Of a DNA stretch of 64,000 nucleotides, positions 33,178 through 45,690 are shown piece by piece (within the stretch, counting starts at the first letter, position 1; the number at the start of each line of letters is the position of its first letter). This stretch comes from Taenia hydatigena. Lineage: Eukaryota; Platyhelminthes; Cestoda; Cyclophyllidea; Taeniidae. The stretch is from NCBI GenBank assembly GCA_036345935.2, contig JADWOT020000001.1, positions 19,385,098-19,449,097 of the forward strand, read 5' to 3'. Made by a program: the position numbers and the translations under genes. Below the pieces are notes generated by a model. It saw only the letters and a program-made list of their open reading frames with translations, made no database searches and had not been told where the DNA came from.

Positions 33178-33732
33178 CTGCAATTGCCTGCGAGCTTCCC
33201 AATGTTGAGTAAGACCGGTTACAGTCCTTCCTCCTCCTCCTCCTCCTCCTCCTCCTCCTCCTCCTTCTCCTCTTCCTCCTCGCAGATAATTACCCATCAC
33301 CAACTCATTAGTTTTATATCCCTGCAATCCCTGCTGCATCACTTGCATCCACTCATCGTCTGGTGGTGATAATGTTGAAATAAATAATGTGAATGGCATT
33401 TCGGAAGATTAGAACTTACAATCATAACAATGTAGCATAAGCTGCAACCTAGTAGCTTATCACAACAATGCAATTAACAAACTCTTCTCAATTACGCCAA
33501 TTCGGCACTGTCCTTTAAGCTTCCCCTCCAGATTTTAGCTAACAAGATGAAGGATTGCATTGGGATAGATTTTACCTCTGTGTTTTGCTAGCATTGTCAT
33601 GAAAGTTGTAGCCGACTTAGTGAGCCACTTGGAAGGTGGGAATTGCGAGGTAGAAATGAGGCCTTCGGGAGACACCTCGTTGAAGTGGGACACTACAGGG
33701 ATTGTCCGCCCAAGTGTGTGGGTGCTGACACA
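33177..33732 (+). repeat. Repeat R, copy 2 (internally deleted)
   Basis: Joins directly onto unit B. The sequence resumes at 'tgcaattgcctgcgagcttcccaatg', which in copy 4 lies at about 63,500, some 2.0 kb downstream of the end of unit B. A CAC shared by both sides sits at the junction. Homology ends near 33,732, after 'gtgtgggtgctga'. The flanking continuation does not match the other R copies. It includes the TCC microsatellite at 33,227-33,281. This is the most diverged R copy (roughly 10% in the part after 33,590). Confidence 0.85.
33227..33281 (+). repeat. (TCC)n microsatellite in R copy 2
   Basis: The longest and purest of the four homologous TCC tracts, about 18 trinucleotides with a few TTC interruptions. 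Confidence 0.92.
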
Positions 33733-34887
33733 AGAAACATGCAAACTGTCTCAAATGTCACCGATATGTGACGCTGTAGATGATGGAGTCCACTTAGCGA
33801 ATTCGGTGGTTTGTAGCCAAAGGTAGTACATTTAAGCCAAGGGAAAGTTTGTTTCACCAAATGACATCTAGAACCAAGTGAAGGACTGCGAAGCAACACT
33901 CTGAGTCTCATGAACTCAAAGGCCGTCCATCTGCTCGGAGAGGTTGCACTGTCGACCCTACGCAGCCCATCTCCTTTTTCAAGCGTTGTCATCAGCGCTC
34001 TTGCCAGCCAAGCTCGTAGCCTTGCTAGTGCAATGTATTCGGTGTAATAGGAAATGCATCTTCCAACTATCCTCGTCTGCCATGGGATTGGGGTGCAAGT
34101 GAGCGGACATCTGGAAGCATTGTCCTCAGCCTCGTGATACACTCTACTGCATCCAAATTTTCTAGTTTGTCTAGCAGTTGCATTGAAAAATGAGGTAATG
34201 TTCTGGTCATCATAAGGCATGGACGCATGGACATCATCGCAAACGAAAGCCATCCGTGCATGGACGTGCCTGTTACCCGATATGCGTAGGCATAACCAAC
34301 TTCACCACTTAAGCCAATTCTTAGCAAGCGACATCCAAGTAAACCAACCATGGAGATCCAGGGAAAAGAACAACTCAAACTCAGTTTCCCTTACCATCGA
34401 AAGCAGGCAAATGTACATTCACGACAGAGACAATGAAGCGAATCAAGGAGAACCACAAAGAAGTGAGATGAGGAGGAATTTGCAGCATTTCCCACATGTA
34501 AACCACGTCAAGAAAGGTGCGAACGTGAAATCATTATTAACGCATAATGTGTTTGACAGGGTCAGTCATGCTGCAGGAGTCAAAATCTCATAATCAGTTT
34601 TAAGTCTAGTGGACTTTTGGCGTATGTACACGGTTTTAGAGGTGATGGTATAATTCGACTCGAATGAGCCAAGCTGTGTCAAGTTGGGATGGATACTTGA
34701 CTGCGCACATTACTCACACTGGACAGCCCACGATGAGCACAACCAAGTGGTTCACATGAATAAATCACTAAGTTGACTCCCAATTAGCGCCGAATTGGGT
34801 GACCTGCGAAGAATTCCTACTTCCATTCGCGCAATGGGTGGCATGACTAACTTCGTGATACCATTGGAACCATGTGTATTGATGTAG

Positions 34888-35115
34888 ATGCAGACGCGAG
34901 AGCATTTGCAACAGGAGGAGGAGGAGGCGGCGCACGCGACAGAGCGTCGTGCCTTCGAGGAGTAGAAGGCGCGCTGGAAGGAGGCCTGGCGAGAGTGGGA
35001 CATGGGTGCTGATTCAGCCCATAGCATCGGCGGGGGTGGTCTTAGCGAATGCGTCCTCTCAGATGTCGTTAAAGAGCGCAGTAAGACGGAGAAGAAAGGC
35101 AAAGGCCTCTTCTAG
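34888..35115 (+). pseudogene. Coiled-coil-like exon or retrocopy fragment with one stop
   Basis: From the Met at 34,888 a 75-codon frame is interrupted once, by TAG at codon 26 (34,963). It reads HLQQEEEEAAHATERRAFEE, then after the stop KARWKEAWREWDMGADS and later LSDVVKERSKTEKKGKGLF before the final TAG. The charged, heptad-like composition rich in Glu, Arg, Ala and Lys, with Trp in helical spacing, is what a coiled-coil segment gives and is unlike the rest of the window. The stop could come from CAG to TAG. A pyrimidine-rich stretch follows. I do not recognise the protein. There is no upstream exon that I can support. Confidence 0.4.
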
Positions 35116-37649
35116 TCCTTCGGAGGTGCTTCCTTTCCTCTTCCCTCTCAGTCGTATTTATCTGCTTCCCATTCGTCCTCTTTGTCTTTTGTCAATTTGT
35201 CATCGTCATCATGCTCTTTATGTCTATCTCCCATTCCTATCTCCCTCCGCATCTTCGTAGCCTCTTTCTGAGGACCGTCTACTCTTCTCCCTCTCGCTCG
35301 TTACATTGTAATGCCTGGACTACCTGTGTAGACGTAGATGAAGAGCAATTTGATTGGGAGGCTATTAACACAGAAATTATGACTTTAGAGGGATGAGGCA
35401 TGCTAAATGTCTGTTGTTCTACACTAGATAATGAAATGAGATGAAATGAAATGACTCCAATTTAAATTGAGTCATGGCTACTCCTACGTCCACTCTTCCG
35501 AGGTGTCTGTGGTGATGCCGCTTCCGTACCAGCAATATGCGAACTGCATCAGACGTGCGGACGCCTCATTAGTAACTGACTTCCATATCCAGTGATGCGG
35601 TTCAGTCGGACACAACGGTAGGTCAACGCTTTTCCCTCTCCTTCGCTTTGTTGCTACACATAATTCCTTCCTCTCCCACTAAGTGACCATCTTGCTATGC
35701 TTGATTGATCAAATCCATCAGTTGCAAGACATGACCAATTCGAAATCTAACCCAACTTTTGAATTCTTGGTTGATTGCTTTGCGATTCAAGCCGGATTAA
35801 TCACTCAAAATGGTGCTTTGGAAGTGAGTCGGCAATATTTCTAAATCATTAATGAAGGAGAGGGGTAAGGCAAGACACCAAACTGATTTGACGCAGTGTT
35901 TGACTATTCTTGAACTCCTTTCTCCTTACACGTAACAAAGTTATGTAGAAGGCTTGAGCTCAGAGTGGAAATCTAGGCTGTCACAGATGCGTGACGTAAG
36001 GATTGAACGTAGAGACAAGAATGTTTTACTGCACTAGGAGCTAATTCTAGGGCATCTGCCAATCCTCGCAGTTAGACAAGTGCACTCCACCTACTGAATG
36101 GGCATGGTAGTGTGCGCGTGTCGGCCACAGCATACCGATTAGCAGACACCCATCGGTCCAACCCATCGTCGCGGCGGACATAACAGTCGCCCTCTTAAGG
36201 GACGTTCAAGTGCACCGATCCATCGGGTTTAGCTACACCTGCAGCGCTAGGTGTGTCATGTTCATGATAAGCCGCCCTCCCTTCCCACCGTTTCCCATTG
36301 CGGTCTGGAAGTCAGGGAAGTCTTGACAGCTTGCAGCAAACACTAGGGAAGAAACATTAACATGGAAGCTAACACAAGTGCAAAGTTGCTATTCCCGATA
36401 ATCGGTGTGAGGATAATCACCTTTTCGATCAGTAGTAGAGTTATCATCTTTTCCGATGCTCAACTGATTGCGAAGTCCACTCAGCGGACCTCTTCGACCT
36501 GGAGATGAGTCCTGTTTCGCGTGCATCTATGTGGGAGCATTTCGTCTCAAGTGCCGTAGAACAGAAATTGCTGAACGCATTTTAACTCAGGATTTGACTA
36601 AATATTGTACTTGAGTTGGGAATGATTACGAAAGCTCTTCTTTCATTTCTTAAAAACAGTCTTCGATACACATACATCAGAGCTAATTAAACCACAGAAT
36701 GATGAAGAGGTGAAGCATAATGACTGTCATTTGCTGACGTGGGAGCATGCAGAATGCAGAGCTGTATGTTCAAAGAGCAGAATGACAGTCTCTGTGCAGA
36801 TCTTTTCTGCAATGGTCTATTTTTGATCATTGACCTGATGCTATGGAAGGTCGACGGGAGAAATTAACTGGCTGGTTAGTAAGATGGGTCAACTATAAAA
36901 GAAAGACATAAACTTAGCAAAAATAAAAAGGAGAGATTGAGAAAGAAAAGAGGGTGACCAGTGAGAGATTGGTCCGTCATATCGAGAAAACCGTACATGA
37001 AAACCACCTTACATTTACTTCGACTTTCTCTGACTCAAAATGGGCCGCAGATAATGCTTACATTCTTCTCGACATGGTGATTTTTACAAGTATGTAATTT
37101 TCGGTAGCTGAAGCACTAGATTGCTTTATCAACATCCGAATTATTATGAGAGATTAGATATCTTTTTATTTCGAAGATGGCGAACGCCTTTTTCCATGCT
37201 TAGGACAAAGGTGAATGCCTTAACTGGTTGGATTGTTCCGTGTATCCGGGTGCAATGTAGGCTATGCGCAGATGCGCAATCGCTGATAATTTGTGCAGAA
37301 TTCACATTCCATCATTCAGTCCCAATCGTCGACAGATTTACATGCTGTTCACAGCTTACCCTTGAAGAGCCATTTTGGGGCTAGCCATTCCTTACTGATT
37401 AGCTCAATCACCGTGCGATGCAATGACACCAATCAATTTTCTGCCCTGCAGCATTCCTTTTCACGTTTAACAAGCTTAATCGGTTCTTCTGCAAGTAATT
37501 GTCACGCCTTAACATCTTGTCAAATTTGTTCAACTCGCAGCACAGAAGGATAGTCACAACTGGTCAAGGGTGGATGTTCCAAGGACTCAAGGAAACATCG
37601 AGTTTCGAATTCACTCATCCATGTTGATTGTTATGGAGAGGAGGTTTGC

Positions 37650-37911
37650 TGGCTACGAATGGATTTGAACATGTCACAGATTGAACTGATTACATCGTTG
37701 CGTGCAAGTGACTTTCAAACGGTAGGCAGGAACCGTTAACAAAGAACCCGGAGTGCTTAATGGGTACTTTTAGGCAAGGCACTACCGATAGGCAAAATAT
37801 GGGCACTTGCAGCTTGAGCGTGCTGATAATCCCACAAATTGTAACTCAGCAAGTCACAAACTTCAAAGAGCTCAACTGTCCAAACGCATCATTTGCAGAA
37901 TTTCTATGGAT
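37650..37911 (+). repeat. SINE-like repeat, copy 2
   Basis: Partner of 18,255-18,465. Matching blocks in order are 'ggctacgaatggatttgaacatgtcacag', 'gggcacttgcagcttgag', 'cccacaaattgtaactcagc', 'gtcacaaactt' and 'gcagaatttctatgga'. About 90 extra bases separate the head from the body here. The B-box-like element is 'ggatttgaac', more decayed than in copy 1. Confidence 0.5.
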
Positions 37912-39929
37912 CAATCATCCACGCTAAGCCATTTTTAAACAGTAAGATGGCCTCTCTATCAATGTGACTGCCTAATTATTTAGCGGCGTAGATGTGTTCC
38001 TAGAAATAGCTTAATTTTATTTTGCTGTTTCATCGTTTAGGAGGCTCTATGCCTCAAAATTACATTGAATTTATTTAACTGTTGTCATCGTATCCTGCTA
38101 AGTACTTACGCTCTTCTGTGGTGACTTCTATCCTAAATTTGACTCCGCAACGTAGTCAGCAGTCTTGCGTCAGACGTGCCCATTAAGAAGATGCAACCTC
38201 AACTCTGTCAAGATGCAAGACATCGAGTCGCGGGCTTTGCTGATGTGCGCCGTCGACACCAATGATAGAGTGGAACCTCTAGGTATTGAGAGCCCGATCA
38301 AACCATCGCTAAGTGACAGTCTACCTACTGGACTATCTTGGTGAGTTGATCTTCACACTCTCTTGGCTTTGGAGGCCTACTAATTGCACTAGTATTCGTC
38401 TTCAGCTAATGGCGCAGATTCCAAAGAAGTCTTGCAACATTATACAACTTTGAGTGGGCACTCTGACTGCTCTTCGTCCGTAAACTTGATTCACAAGGAG
38501 TCCATTGAAGCTCTTAAGACCGATTGCGTAGATGAGGCAGTAAAAGATTAATTTTCTGAATGCTCTTGGTGCTTTTGGGCCTAGGAATGGGATGCTTTAA
38601 ATATTGCTATTGAGATGAAGGCTATGTGGCTACTTCACCTTTGACTCGTGGAACTCCTGCCCGTCTAAAATACAAATGATCAGTAGTTGCTGTGCGTGTT
38701 CCTCGGATAACCTCATATTTGTTTCTCCACCTTACTTATTTTTCTTTTGCTACTACTTAGCACTTTGGAATTCAGATTGTCAAAGCTCCGTTGTGTAAAG
38801 GATTATAGATGCGCAGGTTTTGTCATCAACGGTTGCGCGTGTGCATAGGAAAATCTGCTGTAGTGGAACGTTTACTGATTTGCGTGAAGTGCTCTACACA
38901 ATCGTTAGTGTAATTCGTGCATTCAGACTCGGGGCTTTAAGGTCTTTCAATAATCCTTACTTCATGGCAATCTATCTTCACTCTACTCAATCACTCCAGC
39001 ATAATCAGAATCACGCAATAGTCGTAGAGATTGCGCAAATGACTACCACTAATTTAAACTTTCGCAATTACGCATGCCAATGATGGCGACATATTTTGAA
39101 CTAGAAATATGCACCCACATGCCAACAAAGCAGGCGTCGCTATCTCCTATTCCATAATTTTAAATCCTTTTGATCGACTTCGAATGGATGATGAGTTGGA
39201 CACTCCTCCAAGCATGTCTGCTTAGGGGGCGATTCAGACGTACATAATGCGAAGCAGGCGTCCCTTCCCTCATTCATACATACACACATCCCTCACATAG
39301 CCAGGCTCTGGGTTAGTGATGGCTGTCATCGTTCTTCTCCTATTCCAAACAACTTGTACTATGCGGGACTTGAACACAATTTTGCTTTTGCTTTTCATAT
39401 TAGACCATCGTGTTGGATGCCAAACTGAAGAACTGTGGCTTGGAGCACCATGAAACAAAATAAATTACCTTATATAGGTGTCCTGGCCCATGCCCTTCTT
39501 TAATGACGTCTCTTCTACTATCGTCTTCTTTGCTTTTGATGAAAGTGGCCCATTAGATTGTATATATTTTTTATACACAGTACTTCAATTTTTCTCCTTT
39601 GCTTAGCAAAATGACCAGCAGGGATTCATACGTCCAAAACACTTGCTTGATGGCTGATTCACATCAAAATGTGATCACGTCGGCAGTTACTCTTGCGTTC
39701 TCCACAACCCCTTGTCTCTGGTTCTAGCTGCTTAAGTACATTCCAATTTTGCTGTCGCGATGATGTAGGAGTGCACTAAGACCAACATCGTCAGACAGAG
39801 GTTTCAGCCCATGTTGGAAGTCTATGCCACCCTGCATAAGATAACTTGGGTTCTTTTGCTTTGATCGCTTCTTAGACAATGGAATTGCCTTTAAACCTTC
39901 AATGCCGCGAATGGAAATCGACCTCTTGC

Positions 39930-39996
39930 ACTTACACTGGGCTCGAACCCATTCGTCAAGAAGGCGCGGTGAACATTGCCTCAGCCATTCACACAG
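39930..39996 (-). tRNA. tRNA-like sequence, minus strand (weak)
   Basis: On the minus strand 'atggctgaggcaatg' resembles an A box (TGGCTGAG) and 'gggttcgagccca', about 35 bases on, is a good B box. The T arm pairs four of five. Acceptor ends do not pair. Probably a tRNA-derived scrap, not a tRNA gene. Confidence 0.3.
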
Positions 39997-40996
39997 CACA
40001 GCCCCTTCCTCATGAAAACGCAAGCTGACTTATTTGTAATTAACTACCCTTCATCCCTGTAGCTGGTTTGACGATTAGCTGATGTCCTGGTGTCAAGGTT
40101 CTTCCATAATTCTATTACATTCAGCAGCCAAGATCGCCTTTACATACCCAGTTCTCATACTCCATAAATATTAAATAGAAATACAGTTAGCATTATACTG
40201 GGTAGAAGTTGGCAAGCGACGGTAATTAACTAACCAAAACACCAGCAGTAGCCGCCTTCGCGATCAAACATGTAAACATCTTGACAAATATAACGGAGTC
40301 ATCGGATATTTTTTAATCTATTAATCATCGTGGAGTAAATACAAAAGACTGCGCTTAATGCTGGGTTAGTGATATCGGTGATGCCACCAAAATCTTTGCA
40401 TTAAAAACTAAAAGCCCTCACTCTCATAACACCTTACCTATTTACAGTACTTTATTAGCACAGGCAGCGCAGAAATGTAAATATGGGATGGCTTAGTTGC
40501 TAAACGTGTCTGTTGAAATAAGCACGCATAACACTTGGCTTAGGGAATTCGGCTCACTTGAAGCTCGGATGTGTTCATTCTCCAGCCATGGAGAGATTAT
40601 CGGGTTGCTGGGGTGTATATGGCGAATCACATGCTTCGTGCGCACTCACCGCTGGTAGTCTAAAATGTTCCTTTTGACCGAACTCATTTGGTTCATTAAA
40701 ATTTACAAATGCTACTACTACTACATGAGCTCAATCAAAGCTTTCGTAAGCATCGTCCGGAACCTTCACCTTGTTATCAAGTTGAGTGCACGTCTACAAA
40801 ATAATAGGCTGCAAACTTTCTGGTCCATTGCGGTAGTTACCGTATGCGATTCATGCCTTGGACGTCTAGAATACTCTTTCTGTCCAGTGGAGCTTTGGTA
40901 TGGTGGTGGAAGTGGTCTCATTATTATTGTACGTAGAAATCAACGGTGAGTTGTATTTCATTCATATTCTAAGGTGTAGGACAGTCTCAAGAAGAA

Positions 40997-43900
40997 GTCC
41001 TCTATTATTTTTTCCATTGGGTAAACAGAAAAGCAAGCCTCTGTTAGATTATATCCTTGGACTAACAATAGCGAACGAAATCGCCATCTACCTTGTCAAG
41101 GAGTGATAAAATGTGAGCATTCCATATCTGAATTATGAGAAGGTGCCACTGATTTAAATTCCAAATAGATTCGTTTTTCTTCTACACTCGGTCCCCATTC
41201 TTTACTGTGTGATGGCAAATCTGATCAGCAAGTCCTACTCGTAGCTGCGCAGATACACATGAAGCATGTTTGCGTACGCTTATACAAAAATGTTACAATA
41301 TGCTCCGCAAAGACTAGCAGTACGTATGTCCTTGTCACTTCCTTCCCCCATCACCGTGTGTCCCATTTCAACTTCATGTGCTTGTGCACAACAAAAGTTG
41401 CATGCCACAGTTGTAAAGACCAAAGCATTATCTTATTTAGTGATAAGCGGAGGCGACATTATCAGCCGGCACACCATAGAAGTGCTTGTAAGCAAGTGAA
41501 AACTTCATGGTTAGATCAGCAATTTAGCTTCCTTCGCCTTGTTCATCGTAGGCGAGAAAAAATAAACAGCGCAATTCACCCTCGCAAAAAGGGCTCAGTC
41601 AGCGTATAAAATCAGCCAGCATAATGGTCGGCAACATTCGTTTATCGGTTACAGCAAAACGGTTGCAATGCAGGCGGCCTTTACCCACCACGAATAGACA
41701 TTTGAATTAAATAGGGATAGCGATTGCTCACCCAGCGCCAACTGACTTCGTCTAGATCTTTCATTTTAAGGATTGATGCTTTCGTCTCGAAAAGCTATGG
41801 CGCAACTGATTTCCATAATTTTGTGCATAAAAGAACTCGCTTGAGTCAGATTATGCCAAACGCAGAAATTGATACCAAAATGGAGCATTCCTCACAGAGA
41901 AGAAAGCCATTGGCTTACTCCAATGCCACTGAAATTGCTCTTAAGAGGTCGCGAGTAGCTGATCCATTAGATTAGCAAAAAATTTTGTTTCGTACATGAT
42001 CGGCAAAATAGCGCTTGCGAAGAGTATTTTTCGCCCCAAAATGCATTTCATTTAATGCTTATATGGAACTTGGACTACTTTGCGATTAAACAGTGTAGAA
42101 AGGCAAGCAATTGCAAAAAACAGCACTGCGTAATTTATAGAAAACACAACATGAATAATTACAATTAACTGCATGCGACTTATTTAGCGGTGCATGGAAA
42201 TGCCAGAGAACGGTGCTAACACGAATGCAAAGTTTAGGAGAGAGAACGGGTGGGTTTGATTAGGAATTATTTTGGCCCACCATCTGTGCTCTAGGACGCA
42301 ATTTTGGATCCCGAAAAGGCTCATGAAAACCACTTTAAATTCAGTGGCTTTGTTTAAGTCCAAGTTTATTGGCGAATACTAAAGCTAACTAAAGAAATAG
42401 ATTTTGAGATAAAACTGACTTGGCAGCAGCGTAGTGTGGCAACTCAAATGTCTCGTTTTCTAAACGACTTCATGATCAAACTAGTAAAGCGCACAATCAT
42501 GTGGTTGATAAAGGGATTGAGGAACGACACACTTTGATACAGTGCTTTAAGAACTATTTTGCCTAAATAAATAGACCAGCAGGGCCATAAAGGAGGTCTA
42601 AGCTAGATTAGCAGTGCGGACTAATGATTTATAGGACTCCACTAAAGCTCCGGTTTAGCATCATTTTCGGAAGAAATAAAGAGATGCAACAAACAGCATT
42701 TGGTGAAGACAGGGCCCATGTTTCTGAATGGGATGGAGGAGAGCAATAATGTACAGTTTCATAGCTATGGCGCAAACAGTTTAGAGTGATTTTACCTAGG
42801 CCAAACCAAGACGTCACCAAGGCTCTGCAATGGTGACCAGAAATCACGAAAGTTGCATGAACATGGCACAGTCAAACGACTTGAATGAAGCTGAATAAGA
42901 TTTACGAGTACGCGACCTAGATATTTCGACCTTTAACCGTACCGCTCCTCAAAGGGACAATTTATGTAGATCTGGACTCATACATGAACCTCCGTTACTG
43001 CTAGCCACTTTTGAATCCTCTTTATTTCGTGCATTTTGGGCCAAGGTCGGAAGTAGATGGAATCAGATATGGAAGTGCAAATCACAAGTTAAAAAGACTT
43101 TAGCGCAATGCACTTCATACAAGGCCCGCTTTGACTTATGTCGCATATGACACCGGCTCATTATTCGCGCCCAAAGCACATTCATCCGTTCTTCTGGACT
43201 TCATCTCCCATTTAACTCTAACTTCTCCGTCATCCTTCGTCTCTTATGCCACGCCGCACGTCAGCGCATCCAACTCCCATCTCACCTACATTGATCTATC
43301 TATGCAGGAGATCCGCTGCCTTTTTATGCCCCTACGCCCACCTGCTGGACAGATAAATTCACCAGTTTCAGTCAGACTAACTCGTCACTTGATGAGCTCG
43401 AGTACTTCATCCATTTTGCAATGTCGCTTCCATATTATGTCCCATCGACTCTCCTGCATTGTGTACAAACAAACAAGCAAGTATTCATTGTATACGTAGC
43501 TTGCTGCTGGCATGCGCCTAGCTCATATCGAATCCACCCTAATCCATCCTGCAAAATGCTTTGTAATGAGCATCGACCCATAGTTCACTGAGCAAACAAA
43601 TAGAACGCAAAAGAGCGATCAATCAACGTAACCATAGGAGATTGCCAATCTAGGCATCTCCACGGTTAGCTGTTAATGCTGGCAAACCATATTCGGCCTA
43701 TTCGAGGTCTCATCTCTGTCGATACAATTATGAGAGCGAGAAGGCAATGTCACGCATGGTCAGCTTCATGCCTTCCGCCATTTGACATGCCTTTATAGCC
43801 ACATTCATTCGAGCACGCATACAGCCTCAAGCCGGATGAGTTGGTGAAGCGACGGCAGAAGTGTTACCTGCTTACAAATTGAGAAGGCTTAAAGAGCGAT

Positions 43901-45690
43901 AGTTGTTGAGTTGGATACAATCGCGTCACTCATTACTGGATCCTCACCAATGTCACTGACGGGAAGATGGTTGGATTGGTAGTCGCTAACTAAACACGGG
44001 TAACAGGACTCGAAGCCGCAGTTTTCTGCGTGGAAGGCAGACGCCCTATCTATTAGGCCACACAAGTTCCGTACATAGGTCTTCCCGTTGGCAACTTCCG
44101 ACCACTGCGTTTTGGTCTAGCCCCTCTGTCTTGACTTCACTACGCACGATCGCGTCAGCCTAATTCTTTCCAATAGCAGTTCCACCACTCCTCCACATCT
44201 CTACTCTGTCTTTTCTACCATTTTGTACACCACTCTCACCCCAAATTCTACCGCCTGATCAGTACCACTTAACAAATCGCAACTCATATTCTGCGCAATT
44301 TATCACGTCACTTTCGTAAATAAACCATTTGTTTTGCTTCTTTTGTTGATTTTCCTAATATTTTCTGTCTTTGCATTGCTAAACATGCTTGAGGGAATGC
44401 AATACTTTAAAGCAAAGCTTCTTCCAACTTTCTGCACTTGTAGACCTACTGTTCTTAAAGGACAACCTCCGTTTTATTATCTATCGACCTTTGCCTCTAT
44501 AGCTTGCTTCGTGCTGGCGCTGAAGATTTTTTCTCCATCGAGAAATTGCTGTGTTCATTTCGATGCACTAGCATCGCCGATGTTCTGATGCCCATAATAA
44601 TTGCAACTGCCATCGAGGAATGCTGTACTTTGGGTCCTTATGCACGATATTGGGATAAATTGATGGAATATTTTTGATCTTAGTAGTGCCGCATTGGTAC
44701 TCAGAGGGTCCCTCTTGCGATATCTTTCCAGATATCAATGTTCTCAACTTTGAATAAGGTTAAATTACGCAAAAGTTCGATCGTAAAAGCTTGCATATGG
44801 TACTGAACCTAAGTAGCGCATGCTCATCTTTTCGACTTTAATGTTTTCTAAATAAAGAGTTCAAAACCACTGCTTCTCGTATGCTACCAAGCCTAATTTT
44901 TTAGCGACTAGCGAACCTAGGTGTTCGATATTAAAGCGTAGGGTCTGAATAATAAGTGGGATCCTAAAAAGCCCATGATGGGCAAATTCTGAACTTGCCA
45001 GTTGCACATAGGACCAGCTAGCGGAGATTGTTGATCTTCGTTGCGCGGATATTCCTTGTGATGATAAGTTTTAGGCTGGACACTGCTTTCGGCATACTCT
45101 GGTTCAGCGTACTTGATTGCGCTTTCGTCACAATTAAGGAAAGTAAAAATTTTAGTTATTTAACACACAAATTAATGTACTTCTTTGCGGGTTAGCAACG
45201 GCTGTTTTGCGTAATCCTAAGCTGCAAGCGACTAAACGAAGTATCGGGAGAAGTCGTTAAGCAGCTGGCATTCCTTACTCACTCTACAACTATGTGTGCG
45301 ATCTAAACGACCGACCTCTTAACGTCCCCTCGAGAGTTGAACGCTTGTCTTAAGTCCCGAAATCCCGAATGCTGACCGCCATATACTGGCATTATCGCCG
45401 CTGCTGCCACCATGGCAGATGTGATGACCACCACCCCTCCTCCTTGCCCGCCGACGCCGGCTGGCATTTCTGCTTCGGATGGCATCTACGGCAAACACAG
45501 CCACTACCACTGCTACAGGCGTCATTGGAAGTAGAAGCAGTTTGACTTACGGAAACATTGGAACTATTGCATTACCGGTGCAAAGTGCGGATCGACTTGG
45601 AGAGGAGGTGTGCTGCTTAATTGCAGCAGATGAAGATGATGTGGAGGAAGAAGAGGAGAAATGCGAAAATATACTCTTTGGATTGGGTGT
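40997..45690 (-). repeat. Large inverted repeat, right inner arm (4.7 kb)
   Basis: Reverse complement of 25,217-29,915, with the same sharp limits. Small differences include a 4-base indel in the 'attaattaatt' run near 41,715 and scattered transitions, about 1.5-2% in the stretch I compared (41,620-42,050). One frame, 43,131-43,499 (+), is longer here (122 codons) than in the left arm, where it ends after 92 codons. It has no recognisable domain. A short frame near 44,340-44,588 with a very hydrophobic start lacks an ATG and is broken in the left arm. Confidence 0.92.
43996..44072 (-). tRNA. tRNA-like sequence in right inner arm
   Basis: Mirror copy of 26,835-26,911 with the same anticodon arm and B box. 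One base differs near the acceptor start ('gtacggaac' against 'gcacggaac'). Same interpretation: tRNA pseudogene or SINE head. Confidence 0.5.

Larger units (their letters stand above)
33733..40996. other. Spacer sequence, no recognised intact gene
   Basis: Contains the second member of the 30-kb/34-kb diverged pair (34,227-34,455), a coiled-coil-like pseudo-exon (34,888-35,115), a small ATGAA-type run near 35,430-35,453, SINE-like copy 2 (37,650-37,911) and a tRNA-like sequence near 39,930-39,996 (minus). For the rest (about 35,460-37,640 and 37,920-39,900) I see no gene, RNA or repeat that can be supported. Confidence 0.5.

Noticed and set aside
33082..33369. Serine-rich protein encoded by the TCC tract
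   Set aside because: Poly-Ser is the translation of a slipping microsatellite; flanking residues are R sequence, with no coding constraint.
44334..44588. 84-codon frame with a strongly hydrophobic start in the right inner arm
   Set aside because: Begins at TTG, not ATG, and the left-arm copy has an early TGA; no eukaryotic start context.
25217..45690. Inner arms as terminal inverted repeats of a giant DNA transposon (Maverick/Polinton or foldback type)
   Set aside because: No polymerase, integrase or transposase frame in the spacer, no target-site duplication at 25,217/45,690, and the ends lack a terminal motif.
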